Shown: in pieces, positions 15,036-22,383 of the stretch
Layout of the letters: each line of letters opens with the position of its first letter
Position numbering within the stretch: the stretch's first letter is position 1
IMG/VR virus record: IMGVR_UViG_3300046822_000034
Coordinates: 1-38,917 of that record
DNA: 38,917 nt
Direction: 5' to 3' (one strand)
From: a virus
Program-made: the position numbers and the translations under genes
Notes under the pieces: generated by a model
What the model was told of the DNA's origin: nothing
Seen by the model: only the letters and a program-made list of their open reading frames with translations
Databases searched by the model: none

Positions 15036-16573
15036 CAGGCGGTTCCCAAGTTCGGATAGGACAGCTCACGGCTGTAGGAGCTGTCTTGGACAGGCTCGGA
15101 GAACGTCAGCGCTACGGCATCCCAGCCGTCAGGGCTGCGGACACCTCGGCGACGCATGTCTTCTTTCTTCTCAAGCTGAAGGCGGCTACGGCTGTCGTAC
15201 TTGTAGCCAGGGCCGCATGCCTCAGCTTGCAGTCCGTCCTCGTCAGGGATGTCGGCGCCCGCCACGTCTTCCAACCACTCGCGCGACTTCATCCATATCT
15301 CAGAGCGGCGATTGAGCGGGCCGGGGATCTCGGTTCCGTCGTTAGCGAGCTTGGGCGGCTCAAGAGGCGCCGAGCCGAAGTTGACGGCCCTCACGATCTC
15401 GCCGTAGCCCATTTCCTTCAGGCGGTCGTAGATTCCAGCACCCAAGCCGCCAACGTCGATAAACATCCGAGCGGGCTTCTCGGCCTCAATTACCTGCTTT
15501 GCCCAGCCCGCCACCTGCATCGTGTCCAGCTTGTGCCGGCGCTCAACCTGCAACACCTTGCGCCCCCGGCGTCGCGCCATAGCGGACCCGTCATCACCAA
15601 AGCGCGAGGGATCCAGGCCGATCACCAAGGGGCCGGAAGGTTCATGTGCAGCCTTGCGGGCCCGCACCACCAACTCCGGCTTGATGTAGCTGTCGTGCCC
15701 CGACATCTGGAATGCCTCGGCAGCGGTGGCCGGGTATTCCTGCTTAAATAGGTTGGCATCCTTTAACTCAATGATCTTGGCGCGGCGCCAAGCCATCTGC
15801 TGGTCATCCAGCTCATATGCGTCCTTGTAGTCACGCTCCTCCTCGCTGAGCGTGAACCCATCTGGCACAGCCTTCCGATACTCGTCCTGCCAATACCAGG
15901 GCACGAACACTGCGATGTAGTCGCCCTCGCCAGCCTCTGCGGCCTGCCACATGACGTGGAACAGGTTGCCCACGCCGTTAGCCGTGGTCTCAAGGATGAT
16001 CTCCGTACCCTCTTCGTCGGGTACAGCCTGCAGCACGCCCGCCGCGTGCGTTTCGGCGTGCGGCCAGAAGGCCACCTCAGACCCATGGAATAGCTGGATC
16101 GTGCTAGAGCGACCCACGCCCTTGGTGCCTGCTGTGCCAACCTTGTAGCCACTGTCCAGACCCGAGAATGCCAGCTCTTTAGCGTTCGCCGCACTGGTCA
16201 CTGGGCGCACAAATTGGGGGCAATGCTCGTGATACCTGTTCACCATCTCAAACAGGTTCTGCGTCGCTTGATCCTCGTGAGTGAGGATGAAGGTCTTTAC
16301 GCCACGACTGAAGGTGGTTCGGTGATAGAACCGCGCGCCAACGTACGTCGAGCAGCCCTGCTGGCGTCCTTTTAGGAGTAGCGCCCTAACCCTTCCAGTC
16401 TTGGCCCGCTGAGCCTCTAGCTGGGTGTGAATGTGACGCTGAGCCTTGTTGAGATCGAACCGCTCCACCTTGCCGCTCTTGGTGCGGATACTCATGCAGT
16501 TACGAGCGTAGAAATCGAAGTCGTCCCGGAGCCTCAGCCGCGTCTCACTTGAGTCCGCGCAGCCACTGCTCAT
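15035..16573 (-). CDS. Terminase large subunit
   Basis: 512 residues from the ATG at 16573 (AGAGGA eight bases upstream). ATPase domain: Walker-A-like KGRQQGCST at 68-76, the Walker-B-region acidic residue Glu166 in FHGSEVAFW, and coupling motif ETTANG at 195-200. RNase-H-like nuclease domain: Asp321 in VIGLDPSRFGDDGS, Asp373 in MFIDVGGLG and Asp485 in PDGWDAVALTF. It drives DNA into the prohead and cuts the concatemer. The GRQxG-ST loop resembles headful-type terminases, so pac-type packaging is likely. It overlaps terS by 29 nt. Confidence 0.92.
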   Translation of the reverse strand: MSSGCADSSETRLRLRDDFDFYARNCMSIRTKSGKVERFDLNKAQRHIHTQLEAQRAKTGRVRALLLKGRQQGCSTYVGARFYHRTTFSRGVKTFILTHEDQATQNLFEMVNRYHEHCPQFVRPVTSAANAKELAFSGLDSGYKVGTAGTKGVGRSSTIQLFHGSEVAFWPHAETHAAGVLQAVPDEEGTEIILETTANGVGNLFHVMWQAAEAGEGDYIAVFVPWYWQDEYRKAVPDGFTLSEEERDYKDAYELDDQQMAWRRAKIIELKDANLFKQEYPATAAEAFQMSGHDSYIKPELVVRARKAAHEPSGPLVIGLDPSRFGDDGSAMARRRGRKVLQVERRHKLDTMQVAGWAKQVIEAEKPARMFIDVGGLGAGIYDRLKEMGYGEIVRAVNFGSAPLEPPKLANDGTEIPGPLNRRSEIWMKSREWLEDVAGADIPDEDGLQAEACGPGYKYDSRSRLQLEKKEDMRRRGVRSPDGWDAVALTFSEPVQDSSYSRELSYPNLGTA

Positions 16574-16850
16574 GGGTTTGTTCCTCTGTGGACACATGCC
16601 CCTCAACTCGGGACAACTTCGGAGCCGCAAACTCCGCCAGCTTTACAAGCAGATCGAGCGCCTTCCCAGGATCTGGCTTGGCGTTATCGCTGCCATCGCC
16701 GTCCGCCACCTCGGCCAGCCAGCGACGAACGTTGTCTGCGTTATCTTCAAGCAGCTGACGGACCGTCTCTCGGAACTCAGCACTCACTTTGTTGGAGACG
16801 CCCTTCTGGCGACCGCCAGTCTTGGGCAGCCCCTTCGGACGTCCTGCCAT
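16545..16850 (-). CDS. Terminase small subunit (putative)
   Basis: 101 residues. A basic N-terminus (AGRPKGLPKTGGRQKGVSNKVSAEFRETVRQLLEDN) of a type common in small-terminase-like proteins encoded just before TerL, then a helical region (ALDLLVKLAEFAAPKL) that could oligomerise. It would recognise the pac site and load TerL. The assignment rests mainly on position; the sequence is short and lacks a clear helix-turn-helix. Confidence 0.65.
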   Translation of the reverse strand: MAGRPKGLPKTGGRQKGVSNKVSAEFRETVRQLLEDNADNVRRWLAEVADGDGSDNAKPDPGKALDLLVKLAEFAAPKLSRVEGHVSTEEQTHEQWLRGLK

Positions 16851-16873
16851 TTCTAGTTGCCTCTAGTTCAGAT

Positions 16874-17038
16874 TCACGGAGCCGGATTGCCCCAGTTCGC
16901 ATCAAGCCAGTAGGTCAGCGCGGCGAAGGTCTCAAACACCACGCACTGCTCCGGCAAGGTGTTCTTCTCGGGGCCAACACTCCAGCCGTTCTGGGTCTTC
17001 GTCAGGACGATCTGCTTACCATTGAGCCAAGTCGGCAT
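16874..17038 (-). CDS. Small conserved-looking protein between TerS and the next gene
   Basis: 54 residues (MPTWLNGKQIVLTKTQNGWSVGP...CVVFETFAALTYWLDANWGNPAP). It has a clear ribosome site (GGAGAGG, 4-5 bases from the ATG) and fits tightly between its neighbours, with 9 bp to the gene above and 23 bp to TerS. The pattern is a short beta hairpin plus a helix with several aromatics. It has no hydrophobic helix and I do not recognise a family. Confidence 0.65.
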   Translation of the reverse strand: MPTWLNGKQIVLTKTQNGWSVGPEKNTLPEQCVVFETFAALTYWLDANWGNPAP

Positions 17039-17047
17039 TGCCTCTCC

Positions 17048-17698
17048 TTAGTTGATGTTCAAACCACGTCGATTGATCTTTTCCAGGAACGAGCCGCGAG
17101 CGCCGCCCGGACCCATGCCACTGCTTGGGCTGAAGCTGCCTGTCTGCATTGCTCGATTGGCACCAGCGCTACCGCCACGCCCTGCGCCACCACTGGCAGC
17201 GTTTGCGCCTGGCGAGTAGTTGCCGAAGTTGAGGTTCGATCCCTGCCCCTCTTGGATGCCCTGGCCCCACGTGCTTGCCGGCGACCAGTTGCCGGGAACG
17301 CTTGCCATCCCATTACCAAACTGGGAGTTGCCGAAGTTGTTAACCGATCCCTGACCCTGCAGGTGGCCGGCCCATGTGCCGCCTGGTGACTGGGATGGAA
17401 AGCCCAGGTTCTGCGCGGATGGGAGCGTGATCGCGCTTGGCACACCAGCAACAGGAGCGGCCACAGGTGCCTGAACTGGATTTCCAGTGTGGTCAATCAC
17501 ATATCCGGCCCCTCTACGGACGAGTGCGCCCGCTGCAGGGCCGAAGAATGCACTCGCGCCCAGCCCAGCAATAGCTCCAGCGATGCCTTTACCAATGTTG
17601 CTGTACTGCCCGGTATCCCTGTTGTAGTTCGTGCCCGGCAGGATGCGGTCAACCACGCGCCCGAAGAAGTTCCGAGCGCCGCTAGGCTTATCAGCCAT
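17048..17698 (-). CDS. Gly/Asn-rich putative virion protein
   Basis: 216 residues. The N-terminus holds RNFFGRVVDRILPGTNYNRDTGQYSNIGKGIAGAIAGLGASAFFGPAAGALV, with a glycine-zipper hydrophobic segment at about 34-62 that could associate with membranes. The rest is low-complexity Gly/Asn/Ser/Gln (FGNSQFGNG, NFGNYSPGANAASGGAGRGG). Composition resembles internal or ejection proteins, although it lies upstream of the terminase genes. Good ribosome site (GAGGGA). No catalytic motif. Confidence 0.6.
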   Translation of the reverse strand: MADKPSGARNFFGRVVDRILPGTNYNRDTGQYSNIGKGIAGAIAGLGASAFFGPAAGALVRRGAGYVIDHTGNPVQAPVAAPVAGVPSAITLPSAQNLGFPSQSPGGTWAGHLQGQGSVNNFGNSQFGNGMASVPGNWSPASTWGQGIQEGQGSNLNFGNYSPGANAASGGAGRGGSAGANRAMQTGSFSPSSGMGPGGARGSFLEKINRRGLNIN

Positions 17699-17707
17699 CT
17701 CTATCCC

Positions 17708-17908
17708 TCAGTTGAGCCGCGCTGTGTCGGCCTGCTTGTCGCAAATGTCTGCCGCCTGCCGCAGCAACTGGGCTACCGCGCTCATCGGGACCTTGCGGAA
17801 GATGACGTGCACGTTGCCCTCATCGACCAGGCGCAAGGCCACGCCAAATGAACCGCCGTCTTGGCACTCGTCCACGAACTCGACGCCCTTGGCGTCCATC
17901 TTGTTCAT
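17708..17908 (-). CDS. Hypothetical small protein next to the spanin genes
   Basis: 66 residues, soluble, beta-strand then helix (GSFGVALRLVDEGNVHVIFRKVPMSAVAQLLRQAADICDKQ). The start overlaps the o-spanin stop by four bases (ATGA). An in-frame ATG at the fourth codon is an alternative start. Family not recognised. Confidence 0.55.
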   Translation of the reverse strand: MNKMDAKGVEFVDECQDGGSFGVALRLVDEGNVHVIFRKVPMSAVAQLLRQAADICDKQADTARLN

Positions 17909-18198
17909 CGGTGCTTGTCCAGACAGTCGGCGGTAGCCGCTCTCTTATTCTCGCTATCGGTGAACGCCCACACAGCCCCCACGTACAGGGCGCGCCAGAT
18001 GCGCCAGTCCGTCGTGTTCTCAGGGGGCGGGGGCTCCATCGCAGGACTTCTCTCCCCGCACCCGGCAGGCGGCACGTAGGGCTGCTTTGTGTGCCTGCTC
18101 AGCAACCCGCATCCCGCCATCGTTGGCAGGAGGAGCAGCAGGGTTAGCGCCCTCACGTAATGACCGGTCGTCGGCCTTGGCTCGTTTCTGGACTTCAT
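17905..18198 (-). CDS. o-spanin (Rz1-like outer-membrane lipoprotein)
   Basis: 97 residues from the ATG at 18198. A type II signal peptide (VRALTLLLLLPTMAGC) with lipobox ending at Cys30 is followed by a periplasmic segment with a proline run (MEPPPPEN). It lies in a different frame from the i-spanin gene and shares 179 nt with it, the classical overlapping Rz/Rz1 arrangement. With Rz it would span the periplasm and fuse the inner and outer membranes in the final step of lysis of a Gram-negative host. Confidence 0.8.
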   Translation of the reverse strand: MKSRNEPRPTTGHYVRALTLLLLLPTMAGCGLLSRHTKQPYVPPAGCGERSPAMEPPPPENTTDWRIWRALYVGAVWAFTDSENKRAATADCLDKHR

Positions 18199-18385
18199 AG
18201 CCTTCAATCCCGATCCGTTCCTGCGTGCCACGGCTGATATCGTTTGACTTGGCCGTCTCCTTGGCCTGCTGGCGCAGCTCCCGGTTGTCCTCTCTGGCTT
18301 CCGAACCACCGCGCCAATACAAGAGACCGGCAATAGTCATAAGGGCGATAAATAGCCACACATGACGATTCAGTAACCATGGCAT
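18020..18385 (-). CDS. i-spanin (Rz-like inner-membrane protein)
   Basis: 121 residues. One N-terminal transmembrane helix (VWLFIALMTIAGLLYW, residues 9-24) is followed by a charged helical periplasmic domain (EAREDNRELRQQAKETAKSND...). Its 3' half encodes the lipoprotein Rz1 in another frame. Size and topology match lambda Rz-type spanins. It is twelve bp downstream of the small membrane gene. Confidence 0.8.
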   Translation of the reverse strand: MPWLLNRHVWLFIALMTIAGLLYWRGGSEAREDNRELRQQAKETAKSNDISRGTQERIGIEGYEVQKRAKADDRSLREGANPAAPPANDGGMRVAEQAHKAALRAACRVRGEKSCDGAPAP

Positions 18386-18397
18386 GTACGCACCTAT

Positions 18398-18544
18398 CTA
18401 CGAGGTAACGGCGTGAAGTAGAGGCTTAGCCAATTCCCAAACCAGCGGAACCAACCACAGAGCAAGTCCCACTATTGCCGCACCAACTAGGCCGGCGAAG
18501 ATCAAGCAAGCGGTGAATGCACCATCAAGCCCAGATCCGTACAT
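18398..18544 (-). CDS. 48-residue membrane protein in the lysis cassette
   Basis: MYGSGLDGAFTACLIFAGLVGAAIVGLALWLVPLVWELAKPLLHAVTS. One long hydrophobic segment (about 10-36) could form one helix or a tight pair. An AAGGAG ribosome site is well placed. It sits directly before the spanin genes. It could be a second holin, an antiholin or a lysis regulator; nothing in the sequence decides between these. Confidence 0.65.
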   Translation of the reverse strand: MYGSGLDGAFTACLIFAGLVGAAIVGLALWLVPLVWELAKPLLHAVTS

Positions 18545-18556
18545 ATCAAGACTCCT

Positions 18557-18850
18557 TTAGATGGCCACTCGACTCAACAACTCAGTAATGCGGCGATGGG
18601 CGGCGTAGACGCGAGCCCCCTGCTCATGCACTGCCTGGGCAACGAGACTGCGAGCCGGTTCAGGCGCGTCTCCCTTACATGTCGATTCGTTCAAGCAAGG
18701 GACAAGAATCGGAGCAAGCGCCTGTTCCAGCCTCGAAATTTCATAGTCAAGCTGGGCAAGCTGTGAATCAGTACAGACAATCCGGTCTCGCACACTGTCT
18801 TTCTCAAATTCAGCAGGCTTGGCATCGCCGCCAGTAGACTGAAGAGCCAT
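18557..18850 (-). CDS. Hypothetical helical protein of the lysis cassette
   Basis: 97 residues, mainly helical (DSQLAQLDYEISRLEQALAPILVPCLNES...ARSLVAQAVHEQGARVYAAHRRITELLSRV). Three cysteines are present (26, 52, 58). There is no signal peptide or membrane segment. A strong ribosome site (AAAGGAGAA) precedes the ATG. Twelve bp separate it from both neighbours. No family recognised. Confidence 0.55.
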   Translation of the reverse strand: MALQSTGGDAKPAEFEKDSVRDRIVCTDSQLAQLDYEISRLEQALAPILVPCLNESTCKGDAPEPARSLVAQAVHEQGARVYAAHRRITELLSRVAI

Positions 18851-18862
18851 AGAGTTCTCCTT

Positions 18863-19417
18863 TCAGATTTTTGCCCACTGTTTGGGGCTGAATGCCAGCG
18901 CGTAGGAAATGCAGAAGTGAACGATCGGTCCTGCGTAGACCGCGCTCACCACGCTCACCAGCTGGCCACTTTCATTGAACACACCCGCGCCTGAGTCTCC
19001 CCGGCCGCAGGTGATGTCCAGAACCATTGCGCCGCCGTACCACCCAGCCATGTAGCCGTAGCGGTACAGCTGATCGAACCCATCAACATTGCCCACGAAC
19101 GAAATGGCGTCACCCTTCTTCGGGGTCGGGCCACGCTGAGCCCACTCGGGGAAGCGCTTGTCCACCCACAACAGGGCATGGTCTCGAGCGTCGGTCTCGA
19201 TGCGCCGAACCGTCACCCGCTTGTCGCCGATGTAAACAACCGTGTCCGCATCGCCAACGCAGTGCTTGGCGGTCAGCAGCACATCCTTTGCGATGGCTGT
19301 TGCGCTACATAGGCCGCCGTCCTGCGTCCCGATGCGGTAGGTGTACCGCTCAACTGACGGGCGCGCTCCTGCGCAACCAGCCAGTGAGGCCAGTAAAAGG
19401 ACGGCCAGGATGCGCAT
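18863..19417 (-). CDS. Trypsin-like serine protease lipoprotein
   Basis: 184 residues. A type II signal peptide (RILAVLLLASLAGC) gives lipidation at Cys15. The S1/trypsin catalytic triad is complete in order and spacing: His52 in LLTAKHC, Asp79 in ARDHALLWV and Ser142 in CGRGDSGAGVF. The GDSG motif and a Cys37/Cys53 pair across the His loop fit a chymotrypsin fold of small size. It would act in the periplasm, anchored to a membrane. The ATG shares one base with the endolysin stop codon (TAATG), so it is translated with the lysis genes. Possible roles are cleavage of envelope proteins during lysis, processing of a lysis protein, or exclusion of other phages. Confidence 0.8.
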   Translation of the reverse strand: MRILAVLLLASLAGCAGARPSVERYTYRIGTQDGGLCSATAIAKDVLLTAKHCVGDADTVVYIGDKRVTVRRIETDARDHALLWVDKRFPEWAQRGPTPKKGDAISFVGNVDGFDQLYRYGYMAGWYGGAMVLDITCGRGDSGAGVFNESGQLVSVVSAVYAGPIVHFCISYALAFSPKQWAKI

Positions 19418-19875
19418 TACTTGCCCTCGCAGAGGTTCCGTTCAGCAGCTCGACGGTTAACCAGTCCCTTGACTCGCTTGCCTCCTGCGTAAACCCATTT
19501 GTCCAACTCGACGCACCATGCAGGGCCGCGCTCACCACTATTGATGCGGCGGACCAGAGTCGACTTGCAGGCGGCGCCCACGCCGACGTTGTAGGTCCAG
19601 CTCAGGATCGCAGCCCATTCCCGCTCGCGCATCGGCTGCTTGATGCACTGGCTAATCCCGGCAAGATAGCTGCCAAGCCGACTGTTCAGCTGTTCGGCGC
19701 ATTCCTGTTCGGTGTAGTGCTTCTTGGTTGGGCGGCCGGTATCCCCGTAGCAGTAGGTGGCAACGCCAACCATGTCTACGTACGGAGTGGGCGAATAGCC
19801 CTCCCACGGCTTGACCAGCGCCAGCGTCAGCGCCAGCACGCCAGCAGCCGAGCCGCCGATGATCTTGCCCTTCAT
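19417..19875 (-). CDS. SAR endolysin, GH24 phage lysozyme
   Basis: 152 residues from the ATG at 19875. An N-terminal weakly hydrophobic segment (KIIGGSAAGVLALTLALVK) after a short basic start is typical of a signal-arrest-release helix. The catalytic triad follows exactly: Glu25 in KPWEGY, Asp34 in YVDMVG and Thr40 in ATYCYG, with the E-8-D-5-T spacing of T4/P21-type lysozymes. A cysteine (Cys42) beside the active site and others downstream may take part in disulphide-controlled activation. The start overlaps the holin stop by four bases. Confidence 0.88.
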   Translation of the reverse strand: MKGKIIGGSAAGVLALTLALVKPWEGYSPTPYVDMVGVATYCYGDTGRPTKKHYTEQECAEQLNSRLGSYLAGISQCIKQPMREREWAAILSWTYNVGVGAACKSTLVRRINSGERGPAWCVELDKWVYAGGKRVKGLVNRRAAERNLCEGK

Positions 19876-20063
19876 TTCGCCCGAGCCTCTTTGCGCCACT
19901 TCCAGATGAGGTATCCGATCTGTGCGGCCAGGTAGATCAGGGTTGCCGCGCCTACGAGGAATGTCATGTCGATGGCCCCGCCCACTGACGCAGCCACGAC
20001 CGCCAGCGGCGGTGCACTCTTGGCCGCAGCTGCGCCAGCCGCGTTAACCATCTCTTGATTCAC
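19872..20063 (-). CDS. Holin (putative)
   Basis: 63 residues starting at GTG (20063; AGGGGA upstream), with an alternative ATG four codons later. Two hydrophobic segments (about 19-32 and 33-53: PPLAVVAASVGGAID and FLVGAATLIYLAAQIGYLIW) and a basic C-terminus (KWRKEARAK) fit a small two-helix holin. Because the endolysin has a SAR helix, a pinholin that depolarises the membrane would suffice. It is coupled to the endolysin by an ATGA overlap. Confidence 0.75.
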   Translation of the reverse strand: MNQEMVNAAGAAAAKSAPPLAVVAASVGGAIDMTFLVGAATLIYLAAQIGYLIWKWRKEARAK

Positions 20064-20365
20064 ACTCGATCCCCTGTTGCATTAAAAGGTGCCCAGCGCT
20101 GCGCAAGGCAGGCATCCACGGCTCTATGGTCCGGGGCTGGGCATGGAAAAGGTTGCTCCGGTCGAGCGCACATCTGCCGGAACCGATATCCGGCCTCAAG
20201 GCGTAGCGGCTATGCGGTCGACGGGAGCAATGAGGTTGCGGTGGCCGGTGCTGATCCCGGCTAGTGGGGCGGACCCCTCGCCCATCGCGTTTCCAGACGC
20301 TCAGGCTTGGCTGTCGGGCTGGAACCCGGCGCGAGCAGCTATTCCGCGCATTCACCGCAAAACTG
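20064..20365. other. About 300-bp gap between the Ntn-hydrolase and holin genes
   Basis: No convincing gene is seen on either strand, although one leftward frame stays open by GC bias with Arg/Ser/Pro-rich composition. There are a few short GC-rich inverted repeats (for example GGGG-TCCG-CCCC at about 20268-20279) but no U-tract and no good -35/-10 pair. It is the longest gap in the leftward operon and precedes the lysis module, so it may hold a regulatory or packaging element. Confidence 0.4.
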
Positions 20366-20797
20366 TTACTTCTTCCGCTTCTTCGGAAGCTTGTAGACCT
20401 GGATCGGCTCGCTTGAGCCCGGATCCGTCTTGCATGTGGCGCGCACCGCGTCCTTCGCACTGAACCCATGGTGCATCAGCGCCATAGCCGCCGCGCTACC
20501 GCAGCCAATCGCTGCCAGGTCGTCCATAATCGGAAACTCCGGGAATCGCTCACATGCAATCCATACCGTTCCGTCCGGCTTGAGGATGACCAGCTCTGCG
20601 TCTTCAAACTCCGGCGCATCTCCCTGTCCGCCGCCGAGCAGCCAAGCAATCGCCGCGTAGGCTTTCGACCACGATCCGCAGCCGCCTACACAGCCGCCGC
20701 CCGGCAGCTCAAAAATCTTCTGTGCCCGGTGGATCGTCCCCGACGACAGCTGGGTGTCCGCCGCCATGACCCCATCCTTGACTGCGATGGTCGTCAT
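20366..20797 (-). CDS. Proteasome/HslV-like Ntn-hydrolase
   Basis: 143 residues. The N-terminus MTTIAVKDGVMAADTQLSS...HRAQKIFEL follows the pattern of proteasome beta and HslV subunits: a nucleophilic Thr after the initiator Met, Asp14 and Lys27, then IFELPGGGCVGGCGSW. Removal of Met would expose Thr2. A C-terminal basic tail (PKKRKK) ends the protein. No ATPase partner is encoded nearby, so it may act alone or be a structural or dead homologue. It is coupled by ATGA to the phosphoesterase gene. The fold is recognised; the substrate is unknown. Confidence 0.7.
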   Translation of the reverse strand: MTTIAVKDGVMAADTQLSSGTIHRAQKIFELPGGGCVGGCGSWSKAYAAIAWLLGGGQGDAPEFEDAELVILKPDGTVWIACERFPEFPIMDDLAAIGCGSAAAMALMHHGFSAKDAVRATCKTDPGSSEPIQVYKLPKKRKK

Positions 20798-21927
20798 GCC
20801 GCCCCCTCAAACATCGCCGCGTTAACACGGGATCGAGCCACCTCCCCATACTCCCGGTGGAACACCACCGCCTGCATGGTCCGGGCCGAGCGCCAGCCAC
20901 CGTTGTTGGCGTACGCATCCTTCGCGGCCAGAGTGCTGAAGCTCTCCACCGAGCAGCCTGGGAATTCCTTCTTGCTTTCGTGGTGAATATGTCCCTGCCA
21001 CCAGTATCGGTGCAGGCAGTCGCCCCAATCCTTTGCACGGTCTGCAGCCATCACGCCCGGAAGCTTCTCCGGCTTGCAGGTGTGCCCGTGGTGCATGCCA
21101 ATCAGCACCTTGCCGAACCGGTGGTAATTGAACACTGACGGGTTAACGTCAACCGTAACCCGTGGTTCGCGCTCGTAGACCGTTGCAATCAAGCGGGCCA
21201 GCCACAGCGCACCAGTCTCATCATGATTTCCGACCACATTCACCACGTGGGCGAACTTGTGCTTTGAAAGTGCTGATTCGATGCACTGGCGCATTGTGGC
21301 CACCGCGACGTCGATCACCTTGGCGTACCGGCCATCAGCGTCCAGCATGTGACCGGAACGAGGGGTCTTCGCCTCCATGCTGTCGTAATGCAGCATGTCG
21401 CCCAAATTCACGACCAGCGCCGTTTCAGTCGCCGGAGCAGCATCCACCAGCGCTGCCATAGCCTCACAGTGAACACGCCGAGCGATCTGCAGGTCCCAAT
21501 CCTCGCCAGTCTCGGCGCGCCATGAGGACATGCCAATGTGGGGGTCGCCGATGGGATACCCGACCATCAGGTCAGTTCGCCAGCAACCTCTGGCCTTGCG
21601 CGGGGCAACCTTGGGGAGATCCCCCGCCATGGCGTGAACGGCTGCCTCTAGGGCCTCCCGAACTCGCTCAGAATCCTGCGTGGTCTTGACCCACTGAGAC
21701 TTTACAGACCCATCGTCTCCATACAGGGTCGAAGTGCCTTTGACCTGGAATCCTGGAGCCACCGGATGAACCATCTGGTGATCCGGCGACCAGCCGCCGC
21801 GAGCCGCAAGCACCGGGTCATCTTGGTCCTGCGGGCGCACAACGCCAAACTTGCCGCAGGCCTTACAGAAGCACCGACCTGTGCCGTTCTTCGTAGCTCC
21901 ATCTGCTCCGCAACGAGGGCATTTCAT
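20794..21927 (-). CDS. Calcineurin-like metallophosphoesterase with zinc ribbon
   Basis: 377 residues. An N-terminal zinc ribbon (Cys3, Cys6, Cys21, Cys24) precedes a metallophosphoesterase domain with its full motif set: GDPH at 127-130, GD at 176-177, GNHD at 233-236, GMHHGH near 277-282 and GHIHH at 312-316. These bind two metal ions and hydrolyse phosphoesters in nucleic acids or nucleotides. The zinc ribbon suggests a nucleic-acid partner. Located among nucleotide-metabolism-like genes, it may trim DNA or cyclic nucleotides; the substrate is not evident. Confidence 0.82.
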   Translation of the reverse strand: MKCPRCGADGATKNGTGRCFCKACGKFGVVRPQDQDDPVLAARGGWSPDHQMVHPVAPGFQVKGTSTLYGDDGSVKSQWVKTTQDSERVREALEAAVHAMAGDLPKVAPRKARGCWRTDLMVGYPIGDPHIGMSSWRAETGEDWDLQIARRVHCEAMAALVDAAPATETALVVNLGDMLHYDSMEAKTPRSGHMLDADGRYAKVIDVAVATMRQCIESALSKHKFAHVVNVVGNHDETGALWLARLIATVYEREPRVTVDVNPSVFNYHRFGKVLIGMHHGHTCKPEKLPGVMAADRAKDWGDCLHRYWWQGHIHHESKKEFPGCSVESFSTLAAKDAYANNGGWRSARTMQAVVFHREYGEVARSRVNAAMFEGAA

Positions 21928-22319
21928 TAGTCACCCGTGTCGGTTCGTGGGAGGTTTTTGTTGCTAAACAAATGCTGAAGCTGCGCGACCGTACCGGGTG
22001 TTGGCCGGTCGTCGTGGAGCATCCCCACCCCGCCCGCGTCCAGCAGCAGTGCGAAACATGCCATCGCGTGGGCTAGGTGGTGAACGCCCGAGTCCTCGGC
22101 GCACTCCTCACCATCCCAGTAGGCATCGAGGTGGCGCTGGGCCGCCGCGACGTAAACCGAAATGCTGATCTTGGAATCTCGCCAGTTGTATGGGCCGTAC
22201 TTCCGCGCCCCGTCAGCCAGTGCCAGTGCCAGGTAGTGCTTGGCACTCGGTGGTACGAGATGCAGGGGAACCTTGGCCGCCCCAATCGCCGTCTTGGGGT
22301 TGTTGTCGGGATAGGCCAT
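21927..22319 (-). CDS. dATP/dGTP diphosphohydrolase-like (MazG-type) protein
   Basis: 130 residues from the ATG at 22319 (GGAG six bases upstream). The motif order NPKTAIGAAKVPLHLVPPSAKHYLALALADGARKYGPYNWRD...VAAAQRHLDAYWDGEECAEDSGVHHLAHAMACFALLLDA matches the phage dATP/dGTP diphosphohydrolase N-terminal family (formerly DUF5664), an all-alpha MazG-like fold with paired acidic residues (EECAED) for metal. Relatives support 2-aminoadenine DNA in some phages, but no PurZ-like gene is visible here, so a general dNTP-pool role is more likely. Confidence 0.75.
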   Translation of the reverse strand: MAYPDNNPKTAIGAAKVPLHLVPPSAKHYLALALADGARKYGPYNWRDSKISISVYVAAAQRHLDAYWDGEECAEDSGVHHLAHAMACFALLLDAGGVGMLHDDRPTPGTVAQLQHLFSNKNLPRTDTGD

Positions 22320-22333
22320 GGTCTGCTCCAACG

Positions 22334-22360
22334 AAAACGCCCCAGCGGGTGCCGGGGCGT
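22334..22360 (-). terminator. Intrinsic terminator downstream of the GIY-YIG gene
   Basis: Read leftward, ACGCCCC and GGGGCGT pair perfectly around a ten-base loop and are followed by TTTTC. It lies between the early/middle block that ends with the Q-like and GIY-YIG genes and the late block, the position of lambda tR', so it may be the target of late antitermination. Confidence 0.8.
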
Positions 22361-22383
22361 GGGTCGTGCGCGATGATAGGAAG

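Noticed and set aside
14058-15059. A 333-codon + strand frame opposite the portal gene
   Set aside because: Shadow of a well-supported portal gene; no ribosome site and no recognisable fold.
20044-20469. A 141-codon leftward frame across the gap before the holin gene
   Set aside because: Arg/Ser-rich composition, long overlap with the Ntn-hydrolase gene and no ribosome site. Treated as non-coding.
21927-22319. 2-aminoadenine (Z) genome biosynthesis pathway
   Set aside because: Only the diphosphohydrolase-like gene is present; no PurZ, DatZ or DpoZ-like gene is seen, so the pathway is not supported.
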